Below, piece after piece: positions 1 through 8,990 of a stretch of DNA of 64,000 bases (within the stretch, counting starts at the first letter, position 1; every line of letters starts with the position of its first letter). The stretch spans positions 123,245 to 187,244 of the forward strand of contig JAILCX010000004.1 of NCBI GenBank assembly GCA_024690205.1, written 5' to 3'. The notes below the pieces were generated by a model. That model was not told where the DNA came from and searched no databases. It saw only the letters and a program-made list of their open reading frames with translations. A program made the position numbers and the translations under genes. Source of the stretch: Lachnospiraceae bacterium. Lineage in GTDB: Bacteria > Bacillota > Clostridia > Lachnospirales > Lachnospiraceae.

Positions 1-133
1 CGGTGGCTATATCCGTAATGAGCTTTGCCGTCTTTTTGTTGGTGCTCATGACACTGAACATCATTATTGCCGTAAGAACGATATTAACGATCACCAGTGC
101 GAGAATTCCTATTGAAACAAAATTCTTTTTCAT
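1..133 (-). CDS. fliL: FliL, flagellar basal-body-associated protein (N-terminal part only)
   Basis: Only the first 44 codons are in the window; the rest lies beyond the left edge. The start ATG is at 133-131. The visible part begins MKKNF and runs straight into one hydrophobic segment (about residues 6-28), then a polar stretch, which is the single-pass signal-anchor layout of FliL. FliL sits beside the stator in the cytoplasmic membrane and supports motor torque. It follows motB by 13 bases on the same strand, and flbD-motA-motB-fliL is a common order in clostridial flagellar operons. The call rests mostly on that position, because a lone signal anchor is not specific. Confidence 0.75.
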   Translation of the reverse strand, partial: MKKNFVSIGILALVIVNIVLTAIMMFSVMSTNKKTAKLITDIAT

Positions 134-146
134 TTAAAAGCCTTTC

Positions 147-956
147 TTAATATCCGCTTAACGAATTGTATATCTTTATCTCGACACGCCTGTTCATCTG
201 TCGTCCTTCAGGCGTAGAGTTATCGGCTATCGGAATGTATTCGCCACGTCCGGCATGCTTGATCAGGCTCATATCCAAAGCCGTGTTCTGTTCAAGGTAA
301 TAGAACACTGAAAGCGCTCTTCCGGCACTTAGTTCGTCGTTGTTTGAGTACTTTCCGTTACCCTTCATCGGAACGTTATCCGTGTGTCCTTCAATCTCAA
401 TCGTGGACTTTGCATAACGCTCGAGTATCTTTCCTATCTGACCCATCATCGGGAGCGATTCCTGTCTTAATTCAACCGATCCAGAATCAAAGAGCAGTGC
501 TCCGTTTAAGGTAAGCTGTACATACTGCGACGTGAATTCAATATCAACCTCCTTATCAAGGTTGCTCTCCTTAAGGGATTCCTCGATAAGTTCAGCCATT
601 TCTTCGGATTCTTCAAGTTTTGCTTCATCAACCTTTTCAACGGCGCTCTCAAGGTCTTCGGGCATTGTTTCTCCCTCGGCATCACGCCCGGTCGAATTAA
701 TGTAATCGTCAAGCTCGTTTAACTGGCTCACGCCGTTACTTACAAGTACACCGTCACCTATTGCGGTAGCACCTGCATCGAATATGCTGAAGGTCTGATT
801 GAAGCTTGCCGCAAGAAGTTCAAACTTCTGTGCATCTATCGTGGACATTGAGAACAAAAGCACGAAGAAACACAACAGCAGGTTCATCAGATCGGAGAAA
901 GTCGCCATCCATGCCGGCGAGCCTTTCGGGGGATCTTCCTGCCTTTTCTTAGCCAT
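147..956 (-). CDS. motB: MotB, flagellar stator protein with OmpA-like domain
   Basis: Peptidoglycan-anchored half of the MotA/MotB ion channel that drives flagellar rotation. From the chosen ATG the protein is 269 residues: a short basic cytosolic tail, one membrane helix at about 20-40 preceded by the TFSDLMNLLLCFF segment with the ion-binding Asp at residue 22, a linker, and a C-terminal OmpA-like domain containing EGHTDNVP. The start was set at 956 rather than an in-frame GTG at 965 because AAGGAGG, lying inside the end of motA, is spaced well for 956. It overlaps the motA stop by 8 bases, indicating translational coupling. The coupling ion (H+ or Na+) cannot be decided from what I see. 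Confidence 0.96.
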   Translation of the reverse strand: MAKKRQEDPPKGSPAWMATFSDLMNLLLCFFVLLFSMSTIDAQKFELLAASFNQTFSIFDAGATAIGDGVLVSNGVSQLNELDDYINSTGRDAEGETMPEDLESAVEKVDEAKLEESEEMAELIEESLKESNLDKEVDIEFTSQYVQLTLNGALLFDSGSVELRQESLPMMGQIGKILERYAKSTIEIEGHTDNVPMKGNGKYSNNDELSAGRALSVFYYLEQNTALDMSLIKHAGRGEYIPIADNSTPEGRQMNRRVEIKIYNSLSGY

Positions 957-1743
957 CCTCTCCACCTCCTTCGTCTGAAGAAGATGTCCTGTCTGCAGGA
1001 GCGAGGAATGACTTTAATTTTTCTTCGATGACACGGGGATTTTCTCCGGCCTGTATTGACAAAAGACCTTCTATCATAATGGTCTTCATGGCCATTTCGT
1101 TTGCGTTGTTGAGCTTTAATTTTCCGGCTACGGGAGCACAGATCCAGTTGGCAAGCAATGATCCGTACAACGTAGTGATAAGGGCAACCGCCATGGCAGG
1201 TCCGATAGCCGATGCATCGTCCATGTTGTAAAGCATGTTAACAAGTCCGACGAGGGTACCGATCATACCCCAGGCAGGACCCATGGCTCCAAGGTCATCC
1301 CAGAACTGAATGGTTGATTTATGCCTGTCTTCCGTGGCATACAATTCCGTCTCCATGATGCCGCGGACAAGATCCGGATCGGTACCGTCGACTATAAGCA
1401 AAATGCCCTTTTTCATAAAGGCATCATCAAGTTCACCTGCGGCTTCTTCGAGGGAAAGAAGGCCCTCTTTACGAGCTACGTTTGAAAGATCTATGATCTT
1501 TTGGATCATGGATTTGATATCAAGCGTGGGAGATTTAAAGATAAGAGTGATACTCTTAAGTCCCTTTATATAGCCCTGCAGTGTATTCATTGTCATTACA
1601 GCAAAAAAAGCACCACCAAACGTAATGATAACCGATGGCACGTCAATATATCTGCCTATGTTCTGAATACCCGCATTGGATGCTATACCGAAGATAAGCA
1701 TCCCCAGACACATTACAAATCCAATGAGCGAGGCTAAATCCAC
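949..1743 (-). CDS. motA: MotA, flagellar stator ion-channel subunit
   Basis: Four-helix membrane protein of 264 residues that forms the stator channel with MotB and pushes on FliG through its large cytoplasmic loop. Hydrophobic segments are seen near residues 3-22, 34-52, about 150-170 and 183-203. The GPAWGMIGTLVGLV stretch is the conserved proline-containing third helix of MotA/ExbB proteins. Start is GTG, preceded by AGGAG at a spacing of nine. It has a Gly/Glu-rich acidic tail (EGGGEDG). It follows flbD by 22 bases and overlaps motB, so the three genes are probably cotranscribed. Confidence 0.96.
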   Translation of the reverse strand: MDLASLIGFVMCLGMLIFGIASNAGIQNIGRYIDVPSVIITFGGAFFAVMTMNTLQGYIKGLKSITLIFKSPTLDIKSMIQKIIDLSNVARKEGLLSLEEAAGELDDAFMKKGILLIVDGTDPDLVRGIMETELYATEDRHKSTIQFWDDLGAMGPAWGMIGTLVGLVNMLYNMDDASAIGPAMAVALITTLYGSLLANWICAPVAGKLKLNNANEMAMKTIMIEGLLSIQAGENPRVIEEKLKSFLAPADRTSSSDEGGGEDG

Positions 1744-1765
1744 TTTAACTTACTCCTATTTTTGC

Positions 1766-1951
1766 TTATCGGGCAAAAACATCCTTTCTAAACGATTTTA
1801 CAAGATTTTGAACGTCTTGTCTACTTTCTTTTACAATTATCTTGCGTCCTGTGGTGAACGCAACCACAGTATCTGGTGTTTCTTCGACCAATTCGATCAG
1901 GTCCGGATTTACGAGAACTTTTTGGCCGGATAATTTTGTAAGTTCGATCAT
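1766..1951 (-). CDS. flbD: FlbD family small flagellar protein
   Basis: A 61-residue protein starting MIELTKLSG, then QKVLVNPDLIELVEETPDT and TGRKIIVKES, the typical FlbD (COG1582) pattern of short beta strands. It is unrelated to the Caulobacter activator of the same name. In Firmicutes and spirochaetes it sits between flgE and motA, and spirochaete work links it to flagellar assembly. The reading frame stays open upstream to 2011, but the ATG at 1951 is preferred because GGGAG lies five bases before it and the family starts there. The last residues are basic (FRKDVFAR). Confidence 0.88.
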   Translation of the reverse strand: MIELTKLSGQKVLVNPDLIELVEETPDTVVAFTTGRKIIVKESRQDVQNLVKSFRKDVFAR

Positions 1952-2041
1952 TAATGCTCCCAACAACCACTTAAGGGAAACGGATCTTATCCGTTTCCCG
2001 AGCGGTACCATATCATTCCCAAAATTATTATCTAACTAAGC

Positions 2042-3493
2042 TTATCTCTTAAGGTTCGTAAGTTCCTCAAGGAGTGTATCGGATACTGTGATGATACGTG
2101 AGTTAGCCTGGAATCCACGCTGTGTCGTGATCATCTCGGTGAACTCTGCCGAAAGGTCTACGTTTGACATTTCAAGAACACCGGTGTTCATGTATCCGCC
2201 GCCTGCCGTGATATCAACACCGATACCGTCGAAATCACCTGAGTTCTGAGTTGAAGAGTAAAGGTTATCTCCGGCCTTCTCAAGACCTGAAGCATTGGCA
2301 AAGGATGCTGTAGCTATCTGTCCGAGAAGTCTTGACTGACCGTTATCGTATGTAGCGTAGATCTTTCCGTCCTTCTGGATAGAAACACCCGACATCTCAC
2401 CTAACTTACGTCCTGCACCCGCTCCGTTTGAAGCATCACCTCTTACGCATGTTGCCGTTGAAGCACCGTTGTTGTTGAGGTTTGTAAGTGTTGAGCAGTC
2501 GATGTAGATAGGGCCGTCAAAGTTCGGAAGTCCCTGGGACGAAGTTTTATCGGTTCCTGCTGTATCCGGAGGAGTTGTTGTTGAAGGCGGCTGCGCTGCT
2601 GCAGCAACGGTACTTAAGTTAAGAGCAAACACCATATTTCCGGCCGTATCTCCAACCTGTTCAAGTGTACCGTCCTTGGTGCTGAACTTAAAAGCCACTT
2701 CATTATTTGCAAACTGAAGAGTATCGTCGCTTGAATTTGCATTGCCGTATAATGTCTCGCCGTTGGGATCCTTTATCTTGTCAAGTCTTAATCTGAATTT
2801 TCCGTCTGCGAGAGTATCTGTAGTATCATCATGGAAGCTGAACATTGCCGTGTACTTGAATCCCAGGTTGTCATAGAAATCAAGTGTAACAAGCTTTCCG
2901 TTGGGATTTGCGATGTTTGTATCGTAGCTGTCCACAATTCCCGAAAGAGTAGCTTTTGAAGTATACTCAGGGGGATATGTCATGTACTTGGGCGACATTA
3001 TCTGAAGTCTCTGTACTATATCCTGCTTGATCGTTCCGTATGTCTGGCTATTGGGATCTTCATCTGCAAGCCATCCCATTACGTTGTAACCTGTAGAAGT
3101 CATACAAAGGTTACCAGCACCGTCTACGTAGAATGAACCGTCTCTTGTGAAGAAGTTTTCCTGTCCGTTGTTTACTACGAAGAAGTTGCTTCCGGTTATC
3201 ATGATATCGAAAGGATCGTTTGTTGTCTGTGAAGCACCCTGTCCGGTGATTGCTGTCTTTATTGCTGAAGTCTTTGAACCAAGACCTATCTGACGGGCAT
3301 TGACACCGCCGACACCTGTTGTCGGGTTGGCACCTGATGCTGCCTGTGTTGTCTGGTACATAAGATCTGAGAATGTCATTGACTGTGACTTGTAGGCCGT
3401 GGTGTTAACGTTTGCGATGTTGTTACCGATAACGTCCATCCTGGTCTGGTGTGTCTTTAATCCGGCAACTCCGGAATACAATGATCTCATCAT
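2042..3493 (-). CDS. flgE: FlgE, flagellar hook protein
   Basis: Main subunit of the hook, secreted by the flagellar type III system. The 483-residue protein starts MMRSLYSGVAGLKTHQTRMD, the rod/hook N-terminal motif (NNIANVNTTAYKS follows), and ends with the matching C-terminal heptad region (GGYMNTGVLEMSNVDLSAEF, TQRGFQANSRII). The frame is open 25 codons further upstream, but AGGAGG ten bases before this ATG fixes the start. A Pro/Thr/Ala-rich patch (QPPSTTTPPDTAG, about residues 315-330) breaks the middle domain and is probably a surface insertion. TIGR02530 and flgD lie upstream, as expected for hook assembly. Confidence 0.96.
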   Translation of the reverse strand: MMRSLYSGVAGLKTHQTRMDVIGNNIANVNTTAYKSQSMTFSDLMYQTTQAASGANPTTGVGGVNARQIGLGSKTSAIKTAITGQGASQTTNDPFDIMITGSNFFVVNNGQENFFTRDGSFYVDGAGNLCMTSTGYNVMGWLADEDPNSQTYGTIKQDIVQRLQIMSPKYMTYPPEYTSKATLSGIVDSYDTNIANPNGKLVTLDFYDNLGFKYTAMFSFHDDTTDTLADGKFRLRLDKIKDPNGETLYGNANSSDDTLQFANNEVAFKFSTKDGTLEQVGDTAGNMVFALNLSTVAAAAQPPSTTTPPDTAGTDKTSSQGLPNFDGPIYIDCSTLTNLNNNGASTATCVRGDASNGAGAGRKLGEMSGVSIQKDGKIYATYDNGQSRLLGQIATASFANASGLEKAGDNLYSSTQNSGDFDGIGVDITAGGGYMNTGVLEMSNVDLSAEFTEMITTQRGFQANSRIITVSDTLLEELTNLKR

Positions 3494-3577
3494 AATTAAG
3501 TGACCTCCTTCTTGTTTATGTCTGCCGTTTGCGATCCCCTCTGTCATTCGGGGATCCTTAGCCTCCATAAGGTCCGG

Positions 3578-3976
3578 CTAGATTATTACGGCTCCGTCTA
3601 TGTTTGTATAAATGTTTTCGTCTGCTTCGGTGTTATCCATCGCTGTTATTACCGTGTTGCTCGGTACATTTACGATGAATGCCAGCGAATCGACAAGTAC
3701 TAATGATTCTTTTATCCCTTTTAAAGAAGCTTTCTGGGTACCTTCGTTAAGTCTTTGCATCTGTTCGGGTGAAAGTTCGATGTTTCTTGTGTTCAGCCTG
3801 CTTGATGCGTGCTTTGAAAATTTAACTCCTTCGCTTTGTGAAGACTTGAGTGACAGGATATCCTTAAAGGATAACCCGTCGCTTGTCTTTGTATCCTTCG
3901 AAGAGGTTTTTTCATTTGTAAGGTACTGATCCTGAAGCTGCTCTATGGATAAGAATCTTCCGTGGTTGATATCCAT
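3578..3976 (-). CDS. TIGR02530 flagellar operon protein
   Basis: A 132-residue soluble protein of the TIGR02530 family, found only in flagellar operons next to flgD and flgE. The diagnostic C-terminal region is visible: FSKHASSRLNTRNIELS, then a helix with LNEGTQKASLKG, then SLAFIVNVPSNTVITAMD and a final TNIDGAVII. No enzymatic motif is present. Its function is not established; the invariant place between flgD and flgE suggests a hook assembly or export role, which is inference. It starts 21 bases after flgD ends. Confidence 0.88.
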   Translation of the reverse strand: MDINHGRFLSIEQLQDQYLTNEKTSSKDTKTSDGLSFKDILSLKSSQSEGVKFSKHASSRLNTRNIELSPEQMQRLNEGTQKASLKGIKESLVLVDSLAFIVNVPSNTVITAMDNTEADENIYTNIDGAVII

Positions 3977-3996
3977 ATTGACCTCCCTGTCCCGGT

Positions 3997-4743
3997 TTAA
4001 ATGTCACCGTCTGTTGCCTGAACTTCATTATCGGCTTCCGTGCCTTCTTCAGAACTTTGTTCCGCTTCCCTTGCGGCTTTTGACTTTGCAGCGTCTTCTT
4101 TCATCTCGGCCATTCTTTCAACATATGCCTTAAGAAGATCTGAGTAAGAACTGTCGATGAATGACTGCTGGTAAGGTGTAAGTGCGTTAAAGCCTGCTCT
4201 TAAGGTTTCGATCGTTTCTTCATCATCAAGTGTAAGGTCTGCCATCGAAGGAAGTGAGTTCATCGAATTTGCAAATGCGTTTGCAATTGCAAATGCGCTT
4301 GAATATGTCTCATCTACCACTGCCGTTACATCTGACGCTGCGTAGAGCTCGCCTTGTATTGAAACAAATGCTTTGTTGTTTTCGTATTTAACGAATTCAA
4401 CAACTCCTTCGATAACCTTGGCTGCTCCGTCCGCATCCTCGGTCGTAACCTCAACCGTCTTTCCTACCATTCCCGAAGCTCTTGAAAGCTCTGTAGAGGC
4501 TGCCATGTTCTGTATCTGTTCTACCTGTGAGAAGGTAGCGTACTGTGTGATGTATTCACTGTTATCTGTGGGCTCTAAGGGATCCTGATATTTCATCTGG
4601 GCTACAAGGAGCTGTAAGAATGCATCCTTGTCATATCCCTTGGGGACATTGGTTGTGCTGTTTTTGCCTGCTGCGGAACTTGCCGACGCCTGTGCTGCAC
4701 TTTCAACAAGTTTTCCGTCCTGTACTACTGCGCTTACTGCCAT
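3997..4743 (-). CDS. flgD: FlgD, hook capping (scaffold) protein
   Basis: Cap required for FlgE polymerisation, itself exported. The conserved N-terminal block is clear at about residues 35-80: KDAFLQLLVAQMKYQDPLEP followed by EYITQYATFSQVEQ. From the chosen ATG the protein is 248 residues. The frame opens six codons earlier, but GAAAGGAG is spaced for this ATG (MAVSAVV). The C-terminal third is an acidic helical tail rich in Glu and Ala that is not part of the core fold. It lies 21 bases after fliK. Confidence 0.93.
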   Translation of the reverse strand: MAVSAVVQDGKLVESAAQASASSAAGKNSTTNVPKGYDKDAFLQLLVAQMKYQDPLEPTDNSEYITQYATFSQVEQIQNMAASTELSRASGMVGKTVEVTTEDADGAAKVIEGVVEFVKYENNKAFVSIQGELYAASDVTAVVDETYSSAFAIANAFANSMNSLPSMADLTLDDEETIETLRAGFNALTPYQQSFIDSSYSDLLKAYVERMAEMKEDAAKSKAAREAEQSSEEGTEADNEVQATDGDI

Positions 4744-4764
4744 GTCCTCTCCTTTCTGCAAATC

Positions 4765-6246
4765 TTATGCCTGGAAATCTACCGTGTTACCGTTTGCTTC
4801 CATCATCTCGGCTGCAAGGATCTCCTCATCCGTAGCTTCTTCTTCAAACAGTGCGTTAAGATCGTTTAAGTTTATCCTTCTCGGTCTTCTTTGAGCTTCC
4901 TGTTCATCGTATTCGGGGTTCTGTCCCTGCCCCTGATAAAGATTCTGATCAAAGGCTCTTGTGTCAACCGATACTTCAACGGACTCAACTCTTACGCCGT
5001 TATCTCTTAACGTTTCTCTGAGTTGTACAAGCTGGGTCTCCATTGCCGCTTTGACTGTCTCATTCATTACCTTGAACTCGGCTGTGATCTCCCCTGCCTT
5101 GTTGGTAAGATTTACTTTTACCATTCCAAGCGATTCGGGGTGAAGCTGCATCTCAAGTTCGTCCATCTCAGGCTTTAAGTTCACCTTCATGTTATCCATT
5201 ATCTGGTTCATGATATCCTGTGTCTGCTGAGAGAAGAATGAGTTTTGAGGTGTTTCCACATTCTGCGGAACTCCCTCGGGAGTGTTTAAAATGCCCTGGA
5301 GCATTTGGTTACTGTTTCCGATTATCGACTGGGCTCTTGAAGCGCTTTCGCTTTCGTGATGATCACTTTGCTTTTCACTTTCTTTGTTTCCATCGTTATT
5401 CTGGGAAGCAGCCTGCTCATCCTTTACCACGGTCGTTTCTGCCTTTATGACATTTCCTTTGTCATCGGTCGTGAAAGTTACCTGTTCGTCGTTCTTTTCA
5501 ACCTTTACCGTGATCTCGGGAGCTTCTTTAACCTCTGCCGTTACCGAATCGGCTTTGACACTCATTTGCATTTCCGGAGTATTTGACAGTTGAGTATTTG
5601 CCTGCTCAACCATTTCGACGACATCAGAAAATTCAATGTCCATATCTTCCGCCAAATCCACTATAGCAGCGTCTGCTATGGCGTTCAGATCTTGCAGCGA
5701 GTTAAAGAGTTCTTCGTTGGTGATAAGGGCCATCGGTTCGCCATCAGCTTCTATCTTTGTAACAAGGCTCTGTAATACGTCCTTGTCAAGGACAGCTACG
5801 GGATCAACTCCCATGTCGCCAAGGACATCCAGTACTTCCTCTACCGTAACGTCAAGTTCCCTTGCAACCTCAGCGATCACATTGCCTGCTGCCTCGCTTA
5901 TGGTTTCAATCTGTTCGGGAGTAAGGTCTTCGTTTGAAGCATCCTTTGCTTCGTTTATGTTGCCGACATCTTTGCTGTCTTTAACATCCTTAACTTCCTT
6001 AACGTTCTTTGGAGTGTTTTCCTGTTTCCCTGTTTCTGCTGCGGGTTTGCTTTCAACCTTTGCAGTGTCCTTTTGGGAAAGCTGGGCATTACCGGTCCCC
6101 ATATCCTTCTGGGAATTGGAATCCTGCGCTTTCGTCATCACTTCACCGAAGCTTGCTCCCTGCGCGCCTTTAACGTTCTGGGTAACGTTCGGGGCCTTGA
6201 CGAAAGTCAGCAATGAACCAATGTCCTTTACGGGTGCACCGTTCAT
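4765..6246 (-). CDS. fliK: FliK, flagellar hook-length control protein
   Basis: Secreted molecular ruler that sets hook length and switches the export apparatus from hook to filament substrates through FlhB. The 493-residue protein has a long low-complexity N-terminal and middle region rich in Asp, Glu, Lys, Val and Asn (variable in the family), then the conserved Flg_hook domain at about 345-440, seen as MQLHPESLGMVKVNL followed by VRVESVEVSVDT. An acidic tail follows. It sits between the motE/ylxF-like gene and flgD as in Bacillus. Confidence comes from the C-terminal domain plus position. Confidence 0.92.
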   Translation of the reverse strand: MNGAPVKDIGSLLTFVKAPNVTQNVKGAQGASFGEVMTKAQDSNSQKDMGTGNAQLSQKDTAKVESKPAAETGKQENTPKNVKEVKDVKDSKDVGNINEAKDASNEDLTPEQIETISEAAGNVIAEVARELDVTVEEVLDVLGDMGVDPVAVLDKDVLQSLVTKIEADGEPMALITNEELFNSLQDLNAIADAAIVDLAEDMDIEFSDVVEMVEQANTQLSNTPEMQMSVKADSVTAEVKEAPEITVKVEKNDEQVTFTTDDKGNVIKAETTVVKDEQAASQNNDGNKESEKQSDHHESESASRAQSIIGNSNQMLQGILNTPEGVPQNVETPQNSFFSQQTQDIMNQIMDNMKVNLKPEMDELEMQLHPESLGMVKVNLTNKAGEITAEFKVMNETVKAAMETQLVQLRETLRDNGVRVESVEVSVDTRAFDQNLYQGQGQNPEYDEQEAQRRPRRINLNDLNALFEEEATDEEILAAEMMEANGNTVDFQA

Positions 6247-6312
6247 AATGCTCTCCTCCTTATATTGAATTTTTCAAGGTACACTTATATATCGTCCAAA
6301 AAGAGCGATAAC

Positions 6313-7197
6313 TTAATACTCCGGATCCATAATTTTTGTAATTTTTGCAGCGACCTCCTTATCCATCACTCCGAGGATCTTTCCACGGCTCGTTGCATCC
6401 ATGACATTCAGTATCCTGGCCACCAGATCAAGATTATCAGTCATTGCTTCAAATATCGCTGCTGCCTGCTTGGGCTTCATCTCGGAATAGGCCTTCGCAA
6501 ACTCTTTTATGTCGTCACTTTCCTCTTTTTGGATCGTCACCTGTTTGTAAAGATACTCTGCCGTAGCAGGGTCTATGGCTTCATAGAACTTCTGGTACTC
6601 TTCGATGCCCGGTCCCTTGTCGGCATAAACGACCTCTTCGTAAAACTCGGTCTTTATCCTCTGGAACTCGACCTGCTGGTCTTCAAAAGTCTTTAATCTT
6701 TCAACCTCAGCCTTTAACGCTTCGATATCCTCGGTATTTCCGCTGTTTGCTGAGTTAGCTCTTTCAAGTTCAAGTTCAAGTTCTTTTATGTAATCAACAG
6801 CTTCTTTCAGATCCGAATATCCGCCGTATGAACCTTCCTGCCCCGGAACGGCAACCGATTCGGAAGCCTTGGGAAGTATGAGGTTTAGCACCGGAACATC
6901 CTTTAATACCGGAGTCAAAACATTGGATCCGAATCCTCCAAGGTCCAGCTTTATGACCAGACAAAGGATACCTATCCAGATAAGGACGATAACAAATGTA
7001 ACAAGAAATACAGAGCCTCCGCCCTGTTCCTCGTCTTCATAAAGCTCGGCTTCCTCGGCCTCTATTTCCTTGGCACGTTTCTTGGCAGCCTTTCTTTGCT
7101 CTTTTTGTTCTTTCTGAAGTTGTTTCTTTTCGTCCTTTAACCTCTTATGCTCGGCTTTTGCCTTCTCCGGGGTCAATTCTCTTTCTTCTTCAGCCAT
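6313..7197 (-). CDS. MotE/YlxF-like flagellar membrane protein with MgtE-N-type domain
   Basis: A 294-residue protein at the position of Bacillus ylxF (fliJ-ylxF-fliK). It has a highly charged N-terminal Lys/Glu coiled coil (about 1-58), one transmembrane helix (VFLVTFVIVLIWIGILCLVI, about 63-82), a second coiled coil (about 130-175), and a C-terminal helical repeat region resembling the MgtE intracellular N domain (MKPKQAAAIFEAM, ARILNVMDATSRGKILGVMD). Related MotE proteins chaperone MotB in Sinorhizobium; whether this one does is unknown. A scaffold or stator-assembly role is inference. Confidence 0.82.
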   Translation of the reverse strand: MAEEERELTPEKAKAEHKRLKDEKKQLQKEQKEQRKAAKKRAKEIEAEEAELYEDEEQGGGSVFLVTFVIVLIWIGILCLVIKLDLGGFGSNVLTPVLKDVPVLNLILPKASESVAVPGQEGSYGGYSDLKEAVDYIKELELELERANSANSGNTEDIEALKAEVERLKTFEDQQVEFQRIKTEFYEEVVYADKGPGIEEYQKFYEAIDPATAEYLYKQVTIQKEESDDIKEFAKAYSEMKPKQAAAIFEAMTDNLDLVARILNVMDATSRGKILGVMDKEVAAKITKIMDPEY

Positions 7198-7212
7198 CTT
7201 AAATCCTGGCGC

Positions 7213-7671
7213 TTATGTTTCTTCTTCTTTTAAGCGCGCACCGTATGTGTAACTCGTTAATTCGTCGACCTCTTTGGATTCCTGTGCCACAAGATCCTTT
7301 TTAAACTGGTCAAAGGCTTTTTCCTTAAGCTTGTTATGTATCTGCGACTCCTGCATGGCATTTTGGAGATTGATCCTTGCCTGTTCAAGAAGCGCCGCAG
7401 CCTTGTTGACTTCTATCTGCTGTGCTGCGATAAACTCATCCATCCTGTCTATCGCATTTTTGTTTTCATTAAGATCAAGGATGTTAAGAGCGCTTTCCCT
7501 TAAATGGCGCCCCTCTTCTTCATAGGAAGCCTTACGCTCATAAAGGCCTTTAAGCTTTTCTTCTTCCTCATCAAGCCTCAATCTTGCCTGGGCAAATTCA
7601 TTCTTGGCCTGCTCTTCAAGTTTTTCTTTAATGTTAAGGATGCTCTGCATCCGGTATTTGAATTTGGCCAT
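7213..7671 (-). CDS. fliJ: FliJ, flagellar export chaperone
   Basis: A 152-residue, almost entirely helical coiled-coil protein starting MAKFKYRMQSILNIKEKLEEQ, the standard FliJ opening in which the FKYR(L/M) stretch leads into a long heptad region. FliJ sits like a gamma subunit inside the FliI hexamer and couples ATP hydrolysis to export. Sequence alone is weakly conserved, so the call relies on length, the N-terminal signature and the place five bases after fliI. Confidence 0.88.
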   Translation of the reverse strand: MAKFKYRMQSILNIKEKLEEQAKNEFAQARLRLDEEEEKLKGLYERKASYEEEGRHLRESALNILDLNENKNAIDRMDEFIAAQQIEVNKAAALLEQARINLQNAMQESQIHNKLKEKAFDQFKKDLVAQESKEVDELTSYTYGARLKEEET

Positions 7672-7676
7672 ATTGA

Positions 7677-8990
7677 TCAGTCTTCAAAAAGTTTTGACAT
7701 CATGTCGACCGTTTCTTCAAACGAGAACTTTTCATCGGTCTCCTGCATAAGAAACTCGTTAACGGCTTTTATCTTTTTGATCGCATAGTCTATATCCGGA
7801 TTGGAGCCCGACTTGTAGGCTCCGATGTTTATAAGGTCCTCGGCTTCCTGATACGTCGCAAGAACATTCTTTAATCTTCCGGCCGCTTCTTTATGAGACT
7901 TTTCGGCGATCTGTGACATGCATCGGCTGATGCTCTGCAAAACATCAACTGCCGGATAATGGTTCTTGTGAGCCAGGCTCCTGTTTAACATTATGTGTCC
8001 GTCAAGGATCGAACGCGCCGTATCGGTAATGGGCTCGTTAAAGTCATCACCGTCGACAAGTACCGTATAGAGTCCTGTTATCGAACCTTTATCGGAACAG
8101 CCTGCTCTTTCAAGGAGCTTTGGAAGTTCTGAATATACCGAAGGCGGATAGCCCCTTGATACCGGAGGCTCGCCCGATGCAAGTCCTATCTCTCTTTGAG
8201 CCATACAAAAACGCGTCATGGAGTCCATCATCAAAAGGACATCCTTTCCGCAGTCTCTGAAGTACTCGGCTATGGCCGTTGCGGTCTGTGCCGCTTTTTT
8301 TCTTTCAAGGGCAGGCTTATCGGACGTTGCGATAACGACAACCGAGCGTTTCATTCCCTCGGGACCTAAGTCGCGCTCGATAAATTCCCTGACCTCTCTT
8401 CCACGCTCTCCTATAAGAGCGATAACGTTAATGTCTGCTTTGGTATTGCGAGCAAACATACCCATGAGGGTTGATTTGCCAACGCCCGAGCCGGCAAATA
8501 TTCCTATTCTCTGTCCCTTACCTATGGTTATGAGTCCGTCAACAGCCTTGACTCCAAGCGGCAGAACATCAGAGATGATCTTTCTTTTCATCGGGTCGGG
8601 AGCAAATGCTTCTACCGAGTATTCAACCCCCTGCATGGAAACAGGCTCGTTCGGCCTTCCGAGTCCGTCAAGCGTGTGTCCCAAAAGTCCCTCACCCACC
8701 ATAACGCTAAGTGGACGGCCTGTATTTTCAACACTGCTTCCCGGGCCTATGCCCTCTATCTTGTCGTATGGCATAAGAAGGTTTTTGCCTTCCTTGAATC
8801 CTACGATCTCGGCAAGTGCCGGTTCTGTCGAATCAGAAATCCTGCTTGGATATACATAGCAAAGATCACCCATCTTGGCCTGCGGACCTGCCGTCTCTAT
8901 CGTAAGTCCGACCGCGTTTACGACGCGCCCACGGACTTTGTACAAAGGCTCTGAAAGGATGCTGTTGTATTTACCAAAATCTATGTTCAT
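7677..8990 (-). CDS. fliI: FliI, flagellum-specific export ATPase
   Basis: F1-beta-like ATPase of the flagellar type III export system, 437 residues. The P-loop is FAGSGVGKST (about 165-175), followed by IALIGERGREVREFIE and the LLMMDSMTRFCMAQREIGLA Walker B region, then GEPPVSRGYPPSVYSELPKLLERAG, all typical of FliI/HrcN. The N-terminal beta-barrel and C-terminal helical domain are complete and the length is normal. Its ATG overlaps the end of fliH by four bases (ATGA). Confidence 0.97.
   Translation of the reverse strand: MNIDFGKYNSILSEPLYKVRGRVVNAVGLTIETAGPQAKMGDLCYVYPSRISDSTEPALAEIVGFKEGKNLLMPYDKIEGIGPGSSVENTGRPLSVMVGEGLLGHTLDGLGRPNEPVSMQGVEYSVEAFAPDPMKRKIISDVLPLGVKAVDGLITIGKGQRIGIFAGSGVGKSTLMGMFARNTKADINVIALIGERGREVREFIERDLGPEGMKRSVVVIATSDKPALERKKAAQTATAIAEYFRDCGKDVLLMMDSMTRFCMAQREIGLASGEPPVSRGYPPSVYSELPKLLERAGCSDKGSITGLYTVLVDGDDFNEPITDTARSILDGHIMLNRSLAHKNHYPAVDVLQSISRCMSQIAEKSHKEAAGRLKNVLATYQEAEDLINIGAYKSGSNPDIDYAIKKIKAVNEFLMQETDEKFSFEETVDMMSKLFED

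Noticed and set aside
5636..6268. 210-codon plus-strand open frame opposite fliK
   Set aside because: Ser/Thr-rich antisense shadow of the low-complexity fliK region; no ribosome site or domain.
8218..8859. 213-codon plus-strand frame opposite fliI
   Set aside because: fliI is complete with all ATPase motifs; the frame has no start signal.
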